DNA of 64,000 bases from Tachypleus tridentatus (taxonomy: Eukaryota > Arthropoda > Merostomata > Xiphosura > Limulidae). The DNA is taken from positions 94,058,170-94,122,169 of the forward strand of contig NC_134834.1 of assembly GCF_004210375.1 (NCBI RefSeq), in the 5' to 3' direction. The notes beneath the pieces are model-generated. The model did no database searches. It saw only the letters and a list, made by a program, of their open reading frames with translations, and was not told the DNA's origin. Position 1 is the stretch's first letter; each line of letters starts with the position of its first letter. This document shows positions 23,131-34,900 of this stretch, piece by piece. Position numbers and translations under genes: made by a program.

Positions 23131-23999
23131 ATTATAGGAATTAGTAATATTTTATTGTGCTAAAATATGTAAGCAATTCTTAAGGGACATGAAATAGGTA
23201 GTGAAAATTACGTTGTATATACTTACATATTTGATTAAATCAAGTATCCAAATGTTGTGTAAGAAGCTTCTAGTTGCATGGCATGTTTTTTGAGACCGTT
23301 GTATTTTATGATTATATGTCAATCTTTCTATTATACGACTTACTTAGTTGAAGCTATGACATTTTGTAAGTTCGTTATTCTCTATTCAATATATCCCACT
23401 GACGTCACTCCTGGTTAAAATGACAACAATAAATTATGCTTCCTACAGATTTATAAAACACGTATCAGAAAGAAATTCTCAACAGCAGATAGGCCTGGAT
23501 AGACGCATTGTAGGGTTAACAACACCTTAACAAATATGAAATAAACATAACATTACTCGATGCCTCAGCCTTTGTTTGATCTGTATCATTGGTGATTTTC
23601 TATATCAAGCAATTGGAAATAATTGGTATACTTCAACACGCGTATTTATTTGTCCTGAACTGGTAGTTAATTTAGAATACTGTTCTCAGTCAAAGAGGTT
23701 GCAATATTTATCCACCCAACACTTGAACAACTTCATCTATTTCCGTTTACAATATTTTGGGGAGAAAATAAATTTAATAATCCCAGGTTTTTAAACTGAA
23801 ATAGGTGTATTTGTTTATCATTATAACGAAAAAGGCTCTACCGAGTTATAGAACATTTTATTCCAAGGCATTGTTCGAGGTACTTCACATATTGTTTTCA
23901 GAAAGTTTGGCTCTAACAAGTGAAGGAAAATTCACCTTCAGCGTATTGCGTAATGTTGTTAACTTATTGCTTTCATGCAGTGTGTATTAAAAACACTGT
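23131..23999. other. Unassigned stretch
   Basis: AT-rich. Plus-strand frames at 23576..23794 and 23805..23990 show no domain. Confidence 0.4.
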
Positions 24000-24217
24000 T
24001 TTTTCTTGAATTTCGCACAACATTGCTCAGGGGCTCTCTACGCTAGCCTAATTTAGAAGTGATAAACCTTTGGCTACTCTAATCAAATAGTGGGATTAAC
24101 CGCTATATAATAATGTCTCAGGGCTGAAAGGGCGAGTATATTTTAATGATCAAATTCGAACTCGCGACACGCAATTTGCGAATGGAGCGCCCTAACCAAC
24201 AGGTCGTGTCAGACCCG
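24000..24217 (-). repeat. Family-1 SINE with internal deletion
   Basis: Tail TTTTCTTGAATTTCGCAC to head CAACAGGTCGTGTCAGACCC; the block with the CTAGTCATCACCACCC motif is lost. Confidence 0.78.
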
Positions 24218-25574
24218 AGAGACAAAGTAAACCAGTTATCAATAGAAATAAGTAACAATATCATTTTGAAAGACACATTTAACCAGTAGACAACTTATTT
24301 GTTGAAATGGAGTTGACAACCTGCCTGGGGTGGTTCGATGGTCTCACGTTTATCTTCACGAAATCGACTTCACACAGACTATCTAAAATATAAAAAAAAC
24401 AACATAAGAAATTCAAGATACATGTAATATATATTTATATACGTATATATATGATATTTATCTATACATTTTTACTCTTTTGTTTCAACTTGCACGATCT
24501 TTGCCTTCGGTCCTGGGAAATCTATTGTAAACAGAACTTTGTAACGTGACTTAAACTGTAACAAACACACTGTAATACACAAGCATAAACGTTTTATTAT
24601 ATTATTTTGTCATACTTATTTTATAAATTTTCACACGTGTATAACACTGTTTTCCACAAATATAGTTAAACGGGTCGCCGACTTTAATTTATCACAACAG
24701 TCTTAATCAAGAATATAATGAAACGTTTATGCTTGTCTGGTGTATGATAGGTGGAACGTTATATTAAACCGTTATTCACCCTGTTATGGTACACAGGGTT
24801 AAATTTCTCTAAACTCGATTTCTTTCGAAATTTGGTGCACTGGTCCACTGCACTGACTTTCATTACATTCTATAATCTGTTAATCCACTACGTTCTTGTC
24901 CTTTTTGAAACCTCCGGATACAGACTCGTTATAATATCGAAAATTCTTCGTGTCTATTAAATAACGCAATTAGTGAGAACGAACAACCATGTCATGTTTT
25001 TCTGTCATTCAGCTTCTGATTGTTTGACTGGTTTTGTAGATCATAACAAGAAGTGCTATTTTGAACGGTTGACTTCACATAATTTTTTTTTTTTTTTCAC
25101 TCTGTAAGCGGAAAATATTGTTTTAGGCGGTGCCTGTTAATTGTTTTATATACTAATAATGGAACAAAAGCTACTGAGGGAAAAATTTTCAAGGAACAAA
25201 AATATAATAAAAACGACTGACTCATGCGTACGTTATGATTCAATGGACAACATACCGTCAAGTAATACAAATTTATTAATGTGTAACAGTATTATACAAA
25301 ACAATACAAGTTTCTTTCGTTACAAATATTATCCTACCTGGACTATGTACGTTTAGCATTAAAAGAAACAGCTAGTGGTTATTCGCGCTATATTTATGTG
25401 CGTTATTACACCTACTTGCCACTCATTTTGTGATAGTAGTGTTATCTACACGTATTTCTTATCATGCATTGTCTTATTAATATAACATATGCTGGTCAGT
25501 AGAACTTCTATGGCACGCTTCTTAATGTATAACTGCTAAGAGTGGACTGGTGTTTAGTATAAGTCTGTGAATTT
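24218..25574. other. Unassigned stretch
   Basis: AT-rich with a poly-T run near 25084..25098; short frames without domains. Confidence 0.4.
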
Positions 25575-25808
25575 TCGAAACGAAAACTGAGCCCATGCGA
25601 CACTCGAAGCCTTGAGTCTGCTTACCAAATACAGTCGCAGGTTCGAGTCTCTTTCCCAGTCCTAGTTTTTACTTCTTTAAAAATACTTTCGTATGTTATA
25701 CGATAGATATACAAAACCCCAGTAGGTAAGGGTACGTATAGCTTTGACTCTATCTACCAAATACAGTCGTAGGTTCGAGTCAATCTCCCTGTCCGAATTT
25801 ATTTTAAT
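25575..25808 (+). repeat. Two tRNA-like repeats in tandem
   Basis: Two related units (about 25575..25685 and 25708..25808) share TACCAAATACAGTCG followed by a perfect B-box-like GGTTCGAGTC. In the second unit GACTCTAT and ATACAGTC can pair, with one mismatch, around a 7-base loop CTACCAA, as an anticodon arm would (ACC). The acceptor stem does not close, so I read them as tRNA-derived repeats rather than tRNA genes. Confidence 0.4.
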
Positions 25809-26224
25809 CTATACAAAAGATCGAGTTAGTTTTATACATGTAATGCAACAACAACGTAAGGTGTATACAACAACTTATTTCATGATAAACACCGTCAAGT
25901 TGTTGTATAATATGCAAAAAACGTTACATACTCGGTAGTGGGGGTTAAAAGCCTAGACACACTCGCCTTCATCACAATGCCCATATAGATGTGTAACCAA
26001 TATTGGGTTGCAATCCTAACTTCAGGAAATACATTGTGTTTGTCACCTCGGTAGTTTTGTTGTACTAACTTTATTTCGTCCAATACATTTGGAGGAACTA
26101 TTTTTCAAACAAACACATATCTTCAAAGTTTTGATATTTGTTGTCCTCTTTCTTCCTCACATGTGGTTGCAAACAGATATAGATTCAACTTAGAGGTTAC
26201 TTCTCCTTAAGTTACCTTTTACTA
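25809..26224. other. Unassigned stretch
   Basis: Nothing recognised. Confidence 0.4.
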
Positions 26225-26475
26225 AGACCTCAGATCACTTCGTGGTTAGGTCGTTCCATTCGCAATCAGAGGCTCGCGGGTTCGAGCTTACAGTACCAAA
26301 CATGCTCACCCTTTCAAGTGTAGGGGCGTTATAATGTAATTATTCGTTGGTAAAAGAGTAGTTGATTAGTTGGCGGTGAGTGATAATGACTAGCTGCCTT
26401 CTCTCTGGCCTATCACTATTAAGTTAAAGACGGTTAGTGCAAGTAGCCTTCGTGTAGTTTTGCGCGAAATTCACT
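26225..26475 (+). repeat. Family-1 SINE, diverged
   Basis: Head GACCTCAGATCACTTCGTGG, B-box GCGGGTTCGAGC; a short deletion removes part of the GTGACGGTCAATCCCACT block. Confidence 0.8.
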
Positions 26476-27224
26476 GAAAACCAATATATTTTATTTCTAT
26501 GTTGTAGTTTGTACCTCAGTTTTTATCCACTTTACTCTTCCGTTAGTTCAATCGTTTCTTCACACGTATTAATTTGACACCACTTTCGTGTAAGCTTTAA
26601 AAACACGCGTACAAACACATAATATTTGAGAGAATTGTGACTTATGTGTCACTGAAATTGATTACGCTAGCATTACCGTAACATCTCCATTATTTCATAT
26701 TTCTGATCATTCCCCGTATGTTCAGTTTCATACCCTTTGTCACAAGAATTTAGATTTGGTTTAAAGCGGTGTGATAGTTCAAATTAAACATATTTGGGCA
26801 AGTACATATTTCAGGTAATTGTTGTTCTATTTACTTCAGAACTGAACATATTTTATGATAAATGTGCTTCACTATTTTCTGAGGAAGCTAGCCACAAATG
26901 CAATTAATGTTTTTTAACTTAGAACATACATATTTTATCGCAAATACATGTGCCCCTGAGCTTCAGTTATTTCCTTTCGTGGTTCTATCATAAATAACAA
27001 AAAAACATAACATAAAACAATGTCAATTGAGCTCTTACAACATATTGCATTTTAACATCTTCAATTGCCACCAGAAATAAAAACAACTTAGCCTGCAGTA
27101 TTTGAAGAATTCCATTTCCTGAAGAAACACACCAACTTTACAATGGAAAAAGTAATTTTAACAAAGAGATGATGGCTAGGGTTTACACAAAGAAAAGCTA
27201 TAGTATACAGTTCACGAAGTTAAG
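26476..27224. other. Unassigned stretch
   Basis: Nothing recognised. Confidence 0.4.
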
Positions 27225-27238
27225 TGTGAGACTTGTTT

Positions 27239-27502
27239 GTTTGTTTTTTTAATTTCGCGCAAAGCTACTCGAGGGCTAACTACGCTAGCCGTCCCTAATT
27301 TAGCAGTGTAAGACTAGAGGGAAGGCAGCTAGTCATCACCACCCACCGCCAACTCTTGTATCCAACGAATAGTGGGATTGACCGTCACATTATAACGCCC
27401 CCACGGCTGAAAGGGCGAGCACGTTTGGTGCTACTGGGATTCGAATCCTCGACCCTCGGATTATGAGTCGAACGCTTTAACACACTCGGCCATGACGGAC
27501 CC
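27239..27502 (-). repeat. Family-1 SINE, full length, with target duplication
   Basis: Flanked by a perfect 14-bp duplication TGTGAGACTTGTTT at 27225..27238 and 27503..27516, which proves insertion by target-primed reverse transcription and fixes both ends. A few bases of the GGGCTACTC block are deleted. Confidence 0.95.
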
Positions 27503-27516
27503 TGTGAGACTTGTTT

Positions 27517-27850
27517 AGTGGGTTATGCATATAAAGTATGAGAATATATTGTGGTTGTTATGATTAACGAGCAGTTGGGTGCAGAAAGAACCGTGAAGAA
27601 AACTCGAGCAGGTCACTCGTTTCAAAGCGTAGTTTTAGGACACTTAGGTTATGGCTCACTGTACCGGATTTTTCCAAAAACAAATTATTCTTTATTAAGA
27701 AACTATACTTTCACGTCACGCATTCTAACGATAGAGTCAGAGTTCTTATTTGAGTAATTAAAACACCAAATAAAACCCCAAATGTGTTTCTTGAGTTTCG
27801 ATTTTCTGTTCTCATTTTTTTTTACAATGGTGTTGCTGTTTGAATATGCT
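27517..27850. other. Unassigned stretch
   Basis: A 68-codon plus frame at 27551..27757 has no recognised domain. Confidence 0.35.
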
Positions 27851-27865
27851 TTTTCTTCACTAATG

Positions 27866-28134
27866 TTTGTTTTTTATGAATTTCGCGCAAAGCTACACGA
27901 GGGCTATCTGCGCTAGCTGTACCTAACTTAACAATGTGAGAATAGAGGGAAAGTAGCTAATCATCACCGTCACCGCCAACTTTTGGGCTTTTTTTTTATC
28001 AATGAATAGTAGGATTGACCGTAACATTATAACTCCCCACGGGTGAAAGGGCAAGCATGTTTGGTATGATTGAGATTCGAACCCACGACCTTCAGATTGC
28101 GAGTCGAATGCCCTAACCACCTGGCCATGTCGGG
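27866..28134 (-). repeat. Family-1 SINE, full length, with target duplication
   Basis: Flanked by an imperfect duplication, TTTTCTTCACTAATG at 27851..27865 and TTTTCACACTAATG at 28135..28148. Confidence 0.9.
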
Positions 28135-28148
28135 CTTTTCACACTAAT

Positions 28149-28849
28149 GATAAATGGAAGACAACACTACTGGTAGCATTCTTACGGTTCTTGGAAATAT
28201 TTCTTAACCAGTGTTTATTAAACTCCCTAATGAAACAACTTTGTAGCAGTATTTTGCTCAGTGCATCAATAATGTATTTTACTGCAAGTAAACAATAATG
28301 AGTATTAGTGTATTTCTGTTTCATCTCGTTAGAATAAATTATGAATTTCAATAGTTCTTCAGCTCATAACGCTCTAAACAGAAGTAGTAATATTAGTCTA
28401 ACTCAACGCTCTGACACAACGCTCACCCTTGTAACATGCCCGTCAACATGATTCAGATTTACTGATATTCTTACCACAGGTTTACTCATACTGATATATC
28501 TAACAAATTACTGTTTATTACTATAATCAACAAATATATAGGTTTTGTTTCTTACTGGCAACATATTACTTCTTTCTTTGCCTGCCTCAGTTTATTCGTT
28601 CTCTCTTACGCCACCTGGTTTTCTTTTCTTTTTTGTTGAACTCCTGTCTTTCATATATTTTTCTCAACTCCAACCTTTTTTTTTCTGACTTTTCGATTTA
28701 TACGTTATTTACTTCAAGTCCATCAATCTGCCACGTTTTCTAAATGATGTGTTACAACTTAAATCATTACCTTTAAGAGCAGTTTTATTTCACCAGCTGT
28801 TTCGTGAGTCTTAAATGTGCTTGTCAACTGCTACTGTAATGTATTATCT
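28149..28849. other. Unassigned stretch
   Basis: AT-rich, pyrimidine-rich around 28560..28690; nothing recognised. Confidence 0.4.
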
Positions 28850-29128
28850 AGGCTCGGCATGGCCAAGCGTCTTAAGGCGTGCGACTCGTAATCTTAGGGT
28901 CGCGGGTTCGCATCCCGGTCGCACCAAACATGCTCGCCCTTTCAGCCGTGGGGGCGTTATAATGTGACGGTCAATCCCACTATTCGTTGGTAAAAGAGTA
29001 GCCCAAGAGTTGGCGGTGGGTGGTGATGACTAGCTGCCTTCCCTCTAGTCTTACACTACTAATTTAGGGACGGCTAGCGCAGATAGCTCTCGAGTGGCTT
29101 TGTGCGAAATTCAAAAACAAACAAATAT
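28850..29128 (+). repeat. Family-1 SINE, near consensus
   Basis: GGCTCGGCATGGCCAAGCGT to CAAAAACAAACAAAT. A second tail-like piece (CAGCCCTCGAGTAGCGTTAT, then poly-A) follows at about 29199..29245. The sequence before the SINE, AATGTATTATCTA, recurs as AATGTATTGTCTA after that second tail, suggesting the whole 28850..29245 block entered as one unit. Confidence 0.88.
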
Positions 29129-29410
29129 ATAGCGTTTCAAACACTACTGTGTCTGTTTATCTCTACAGCCTAATTAAGCCAGATATTATGCGAAAGCCCT
29201 GGTCAGCCCTCGAGTAGCGTTATGTAAAATTAAAAAAAAAACAAAAAAATGTATTGTCTACTTTATTTGTGCGTAATAAAGATAAATGTAATTAGTTTCT
29301 TGAAGGCTAAGATAATTTCATGTTCATGTTGCGAAAGTTTCGTCCACAGTAAAAATAAACATATATTAATAAACCATGTAAAAGAGATAAAGTTAGTTAA
29401 TTCTGTATGT

Positions 29411-29526
29411 GTGTATGTGTTTTGTAGCAAATATACTTGTGTCTCTCTGTTTTCCACCGAAAGGAATCGAACCCCGGATTTTAGTCTTTGAAATCCATAG
29501 ATATATCACTGTCCCACCAAGTGGAC
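29411..29526 (-). repeat. Family-3 SINE
   Basis: Plus-strand order TGTGTTTTGTAGCAAATATA, GGAATCGAACCCCGGATTTT, GATATATCACTGTCCCACCA. Older than average. Confidence 0.65.
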
Positions 29527-30154
29527 TATTAATGCTGTCCTTGATATTGAAAAAGTGCTCTGTTGTCAAAACTGAATTTAAAGCAAAACACACACTAACA
29601 TTTGGAGATACTTTGTTTTAAAAACATCTTAAATTTCGTTTCTCAACAGATAACAACCAACAATATACAAGAATCAAGAAATTCCTATCTATCCAGAAAC
29701 TGAAACTAAAATAAAATAATAATTAATCAACAACTGAATTATTTCTCATCATAATATATATATATATATGTCTTTGTGTGTTTTTCATTATTTACTTATT
29801 GTTCATTTTACTTTAACATGTTAAAATACCCTGAACATTCATGATACTCTTTAATAAACATTATTCGAATAACATGTATTATTATTATTATTACATAATT
29901 TCAGTGCTTCATCTTCCAAAGCGCCCCCTATCTTCTGAAATATAACAAGTTTAGAGAAAATTGAAAATTTTCATTAATTTGACAACTACTAGATTTGTTG
30001 CAATTGACTTCGTTTGATATTTACTTCAGTAAACGAATTCAAAGTCAGTCCACGTGATTAATAATATTTCGTGAAGTTATCGTTAGGGCTAGTTCCGATT
30101 CCAATGTAATATCTTTAGTTTACTGTGTCCATACAAATACTTCCTGAATTACAA
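29527..30154. other. Unassigned stretch with short simple repeats
   Basis: A (TA)n run near 29754..29770 and ATT repeats near 29877..29893; otherwise nothing. Confidence 0.45.
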
Positions 30155-30165
30155 TGACATATAAA

Positions 30166-30437
30166 GTATTTGTTTTAAATTTCTCACAAAGCTACACAAG
30201 GGCTATCTGCGCTAGCCGTCCATAATTTTGCAGTGTAAGACTAGAGGGAAGGCAGCTAGTCATGACCACTCACCACCAACTCTTGGGCTACTCTTTTACC
30301 AACGAATTGTGGGCTTGACCGCACATTATAACGTCTCCACGGCTGAAAGGGCGAGCATGTTTTGTGCGACGGGGATTCGAACCCGCGACCCTCAGATTAC
30401 GAATCCAACGCCTTAACACCCCTGGCCATGTCGGGCT
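30166..30437 (-). repeat. Family-1 SINE, full length, with target duplication
   Basis: Flanked by TGACATATAAA at 30155..30165 and 30438..30448. Confidence 0.92.
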
Positions 30438-30508
30438 TGACATATAAATGATCGTGGTTATTCTAGAACTTTTTTCCTCAAGGGAAATATAATTGTTTGT
30501 TCCTTTCT

Positions 30509-30540
30509 ACACACACACACATATATGTGTGTGTGTGTGT
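30509..30540. repeat. Palindromic AC/AT/GT microsatellite
   Basis: (AC)n, then ATATAT, then (GT)n form a self-complementary run of about 32 bp. Confidence 0.85.
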
Positions 30541-31246
30541 AATATATGTTATTAATACCAAAGAGTTATGAAAAATAAAAGAAAATGAGAAGGAAAGACT
30601 GCGTTAAAAATGAGCAGATTCAAACCTCTGACTATTGTTAGCTTGTTATAAACAAAACCAAGCCGAAAGAAAAAATTAATTATTTCTAAACTCATTTCAC
30701 ATGTGTATGTACATACACACACATAGATACACTCACATATTACATACATACACACGCACACACACATTTATTTCACGTGATGTTTTTGTCGATATTTTCA
30801 AATTACACTTTTCGTTTTCGCCAGATAATGATGTTGATTTTCCATTAGTAATTATTCCATTAGCGTTTAGATCAGTCAGACCAGAAGGTTTCAAGAGGAA
30901 ACAATAGTAAGGACAGTAAGTACACTTGTCGTAAAAGGATGTTAAGTGTGAGAACAAGTGTTGTAGAATATAATAAAAAATGTTGTTTATCAAAGTCGAC
31001 TACAGAGGTTTCACTTCAGATTGTAGTCTGCTTATAAAAAAAATGCTTTAACTTAGTAAGAGCGCCACGTTCTGTAGCAAACAAACTTTCTGTATCAAGG
31101 AACACACTACGTGCTATAATGAAAAAAATAAGCTTCCGTATTTATCCAGTTTAACAAAAGTCGAACATTCTACGAGTAAGTGGATCACACCCTGAAATAA
31201 ACCATTAAGCCTATCAAGTATGAAAAACAAATGAAGACACTTACTC
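30541..31246. other. Unassigned stretch with (AC)-rich patch
   Basis: AC-rich patch at about 30713..30768; otherwise nothing recognised. Confidence 0.4.
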
Positions 31247-31382
31247 AGGCCCGGCATTGTCAGATGGTTAGTGTAGTTGATTCACAATCTGAGAGTCGTA
31301 GGTTCGAATCCCCGTCCCACCAAACATTCTCAATACTTTCAGCTGTTGGGGCGTTATAATGTTATGGTTAATTCTACTACAG
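31247..31382 (+). repeat. Family-1 SINE, 5' fragment
   Basis: Head CAGGCCCGGCATTGTCAGAT and B-box GGTTCGAATCCCCG are present; the copy breaks off after GGTTAATTCTACTAC. Confidence 0.8.
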
Positions 31383-31549
31383 TTTGTGTTGCAATGCCGG
31401 ATCACGATCTATTTGATAATTATGAAGAGTAGTTTCTGTTGTAATAAGTTTAGGTGTGAAGCTGTTATTGTTAGAGTACGACACTTCCCCTCTGCAATGT
31501 TTTTCCGTAAATCATAGAGTGAATAAGAACCACAGATTTCTAATTCCAG

Positions 31550-31796
31550 TGGCCCAGCATGGCCAGCTTGTTAGGGTTATCGAATCTCCGTCACACCAAC
31601 ATGCTCGCCCTTTCATCCGTGAGAGCATTATAATATGAGTCAATCCCACTATTCGTTGGTAAAAGAGTAGCTCAAGAGTTGGCGATGGTTGGTGATGACT
31701 AGCTGTCTTCCCTTTGGCCTTACACTGCTAAATTAGGGGTGGCTAGCGCAGATAGCCCTCGTGTAGCTTTGCACAACATTAAAAAACAAACAAGCA
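31550..31796 (+). repeat. Family-1 SINE with head deletion
   Basis: Starts TGGCCCAGCATGGCCAGCTT, then about 25 bases of the anticodon arm are missing before TCGAATCTCCGTCACACC. Confidence 0.85.
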
Positions 31797-32711
31797 AAGC
31801 GCTGTTTGAAGCTGATAATATTTAGTGCAGTCACTAAAGCCATTTTACAAATTATAAACCTACGTTGATTCAAAACAAAACAGAGGATCTCGTAAAATTT
31901 AATATTTAATACAGAAAGCTCTTAAAATATGAAAACCTTTCACTAAACCTAAATACATTAAAGATACTAGCACAAATGACTTGACTTTTTATATCTTATC
32001 ACAAACCACGAATAACGTTAACTTCAGTGTCGAAATTTCAGTCCGAGTGATGTTGCAGGAAAATCAAGAGAAACTCCTATTTGTAATTTAACTAAGAAAT
32101 GCGTTATTCTCTGTGTTATGAGGTTCTCACAAAGTGTATTTAAATTCATGTGTTAATTTTCACATTACCACCATTTGACAATATCCTTACCCAATACAGA
32201 GAAATGAAGGTCAACAAAATGAGGAAAATTAAAAAAAACTGACTGTTAGAAATGGGGAAATCGTTTTCCCCGCTAATATAATACAAGCTGTTCGAATTGT
32301 ACACAGTTTAGAAAAGCAAACTACATGATCCTGCAATAAGTGAAAACATTATAAAAATTAATTTGAGATTTTTTGTCACCTGATAATCAAGATAAACTGT
32401 AAAAATAATGACTTTAATTAATTTTTTTCTCCGTATGAATTATATGAATTATTTCAGTTAACCCCAACTATCACGGCCTCAAGCGTCGTCAGAAGCGATA
32501 GTTTTTGTTTTTCCGGTTATTGAATAAAGTATATTTCAGACATTTTCTTACACTTCTTACGTATTCATCTAGTGTAAGGTATTAATAATACGATGTATGT
32601 TTTATTAGCTTTAGTGAAGTAAGAGTAAAACGACTGTACATACCCAAAATGAAAACATTATAAACGTATTTTCCAATGTGATCGTTTTATACCTAGCCTT
32701 TTAAACTTGAG
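31797..32711. other. Unassigned stretch
   Basis: Nothing recognised. Confidence 0.4.
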
Positions 32712-32925
32712 TGAAGTGTAGGCCTAGTGTTTAGCATACATGGTTGCTGATTGAGGTAAAAGGCACGAGAGTCGATACTGTTGAACACACTTTGCACTTT
32801 CAGCTGTGAGTTCTTAACAACACTGTCAGTCAGTGCAACTATTCAGTAAAGCCACTTGAAGCCTTTGGACATGGAGCAGCTCAGGATATCTACCGTTTCT
32901 CTGGTCAGTAGCTCCAACTTAGAGA
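32712..32925 (+). repeat. Very old family-1 SINE
   Basis: Shows in order a B-box-like GAGAGTCGATAC, CACTTTCAGCTGTGAG, GTCAGTCAGTGCAACTATTC and GTAAAGCCACTTGAAG, which align to the family-1 body with many changes. Confidence 0.4.
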
Positions 32926-33119
32926 TAGTGCCTAATTCGCTGGAGTCTTTGACCTACAGTTCAGGTTACGTGTAATTTAGGTTGAAAATCAGAATTTTTC
33001 TTAAGCCTCTTTACACACATACAGATGTTTATTAAATCGTTTAAATATAACCTTGACTGAATATATAAATGTTTCCCTCAAAAAAGAATGTTCAAATGTG
33101 AGACGTAAATATTTTATAG

Positions 33120-33393
33120 GTTTGGTTTTTGGAATTTCGCACAAAGCTACTCGAGGGCTATCTGTGCTAGTCGTCCCTAATTTAGCAGTGTAAGACTAGA
33201 GGAAAGGCAGCTAGTCATCACCATCCACCGCCAACTCTTGGGCTACTCTTTTACCAACGAATAGTGGGATTGACCGTCACATTATAACGCCCCCACGGCT
33301 GGGAGGGCGAGCATGTTTGGCGCGACTCGGGCGGGACGAACCCGCGACCCTCAGATTACGAAGCGCACGCCTTAACGCGCTAGGCCAGGCCCT
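33120..33393 (-). repeat. Family-1 SINE, full length
   Basis: Flanked by ATATTTTATAG at 33109..33119 and ATATTTTGTAG at 33394..33404 (one mismatch). The B-box region reads GGGCGGGACGAACCCG, slightly rearranged. Confidence 0.9.
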
Positions 33394-33404
33394 ATATTTT
33401 GTAG

Positions 33405-34567
33405 TGTTCCCGTTTTAAACATATATTAGTCATTATAATATGTTATTGTTACTCAGAGTTATTTTAGTATCGTTTGTTTAAAAACATAAGGAAAAATACT
33501 AAATAAATCTTCGACTTTGAGTGAATTTCATAGACTCACGGTAGTTTGTTGAGCAGCGAAAAAATACGAGAAACTGATGACACCTGGTGTGTTATGGACA
33601 GGAATGAAATCTTTGGGTTTTTCAACCATTAATATAACCGCCATCTTGAACAAAATTTACCTTTTGTTTTTTAAAACGGAATGATTTTCAAGTCTTCTTA
33701 TTTTATACACTTAATTTCAAAGAAATCACTTTAACCTTTATTCTTTTACAGCAGGCCAAACTTAGCCTGAAAATTTTCGTTTCCATTTCCTACGCATCAG
33801 TGGAAAATATACAACTTTTCTTCAATCAGTTTGATACACAGGTGGAACATATGTTTTGTAGCATAACAACATTACATTAGTTTAAGTATAATTGAAGATA
33901 TTGGTGAAAGTTACCAAAGTTTACGCTAAATATCGTAAATTTTCGCGCTCGCTTGAAGAAAAGTGGCAACTTCGACGGCGCTAAAATTTCTACCACACAT
34001 TAGGGTTTTATTAAGATGGTGCTTTTCATTTCATAAAAATCTGTATTACTTTGAACTGAGCTTAAAACTAATAAAAAAGTTTACCAGCAAGTGATTTCCT
34101 GCATTTCTGGCAAATGGCTAGCATATTTTATAATATTATTTTATCTACTTTATAAAATTATACTGGTATAAGGAATCTTTTATCTGTTGGAAACAAAGTA
34201 GCTGAAACTGGTGTGAACAAAGAAAATATGAGCTTAAATTGATTAAGCATTGAATTGTCATGTCTTCAGATTTAACAGGTATTCGATGCACGTTATTTCA
34301 ACCCTTATCTGAGCACCAAACTTATGTCCTTTATCGTTGTTTTTATCTAACGTAGAACACAAGTAAAATTTGATCAAAAAAAGCACACATGTAACAAAGA
34401 AGGTGCGACCAAAATGAGAACATATTAATAATTAAGCTTGTATGTTGCTGAGCCAATCTTAACCAAACTTTGTTCGATATTATTGCGCGTTTTAAATCTT
34501 TGACTATGTTAACGTTGGTTGTGTCCATAGATAACGCTAAACTCTAACACGAAAAACAAAAAAACTT
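33405..34567. other. Unassigned stretch
   Basis: Nothing recognised; a 61-codon minus frame at 34343..34528 has no domain. Confidence 0.4.
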
Positions 34568-34805
34568 GATTTGTTTTGAATTTCGCGCAAAGCGACACGA
34601 GGGCTATCTGCGCTAGTCGTCCCTAATTTAGCAGTGTAAGACTAGAGGGAAGGCAGCTAGTAATCACCACCCACCGCCAACTCTTGGGCTACTCTTTTAC
34701 CAACAAATAGTGGTATTGACCGTCACATTATAACGCCCCCACTGCTGAAAGGGCGAACATGTTTGGTGTGACGGGTATTCGAGCCCGCGACCATCGGATT
34801 ACGGC
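34568..34805 (-). repeat. Family-1 SINE, head-truncated
   Basis: TTTGTTTTGAATTTCGCGC to CGCGACCATCGGATTACGG; breaks inside the anticodon arm. Confidence 0.88.
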
Positions 34806-34849
34806 TATGCTGTGCCAAAACACAAACTATAAAATTACAAACAACCACA

Positions 34850-34850
<1 letters not shown>

Positions 34851-34889
<39 letters not shown>

Positions 34890-34900
34890 AACACACACAC
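34851..34900. repeat. (AC)n-(AT)n microsatellite
   Basis: (AC)14-like run, then ATATATATA, then a second short (AC)n run. Confidence 0.9.

Noticed and set aside
27923-28120. Protein-coding frames over SINE copies (also 30228..30416 and 41404..41661)
   Set aside because: These frames are translations of SINE sequence in either orientation and recur wherever the SINE does.
30509-30540. Transcription terminator hairpin
   Set aside because: The palindrome is a simple AC/GT microsatellite, and eukaryotic genes do not use such terminators.
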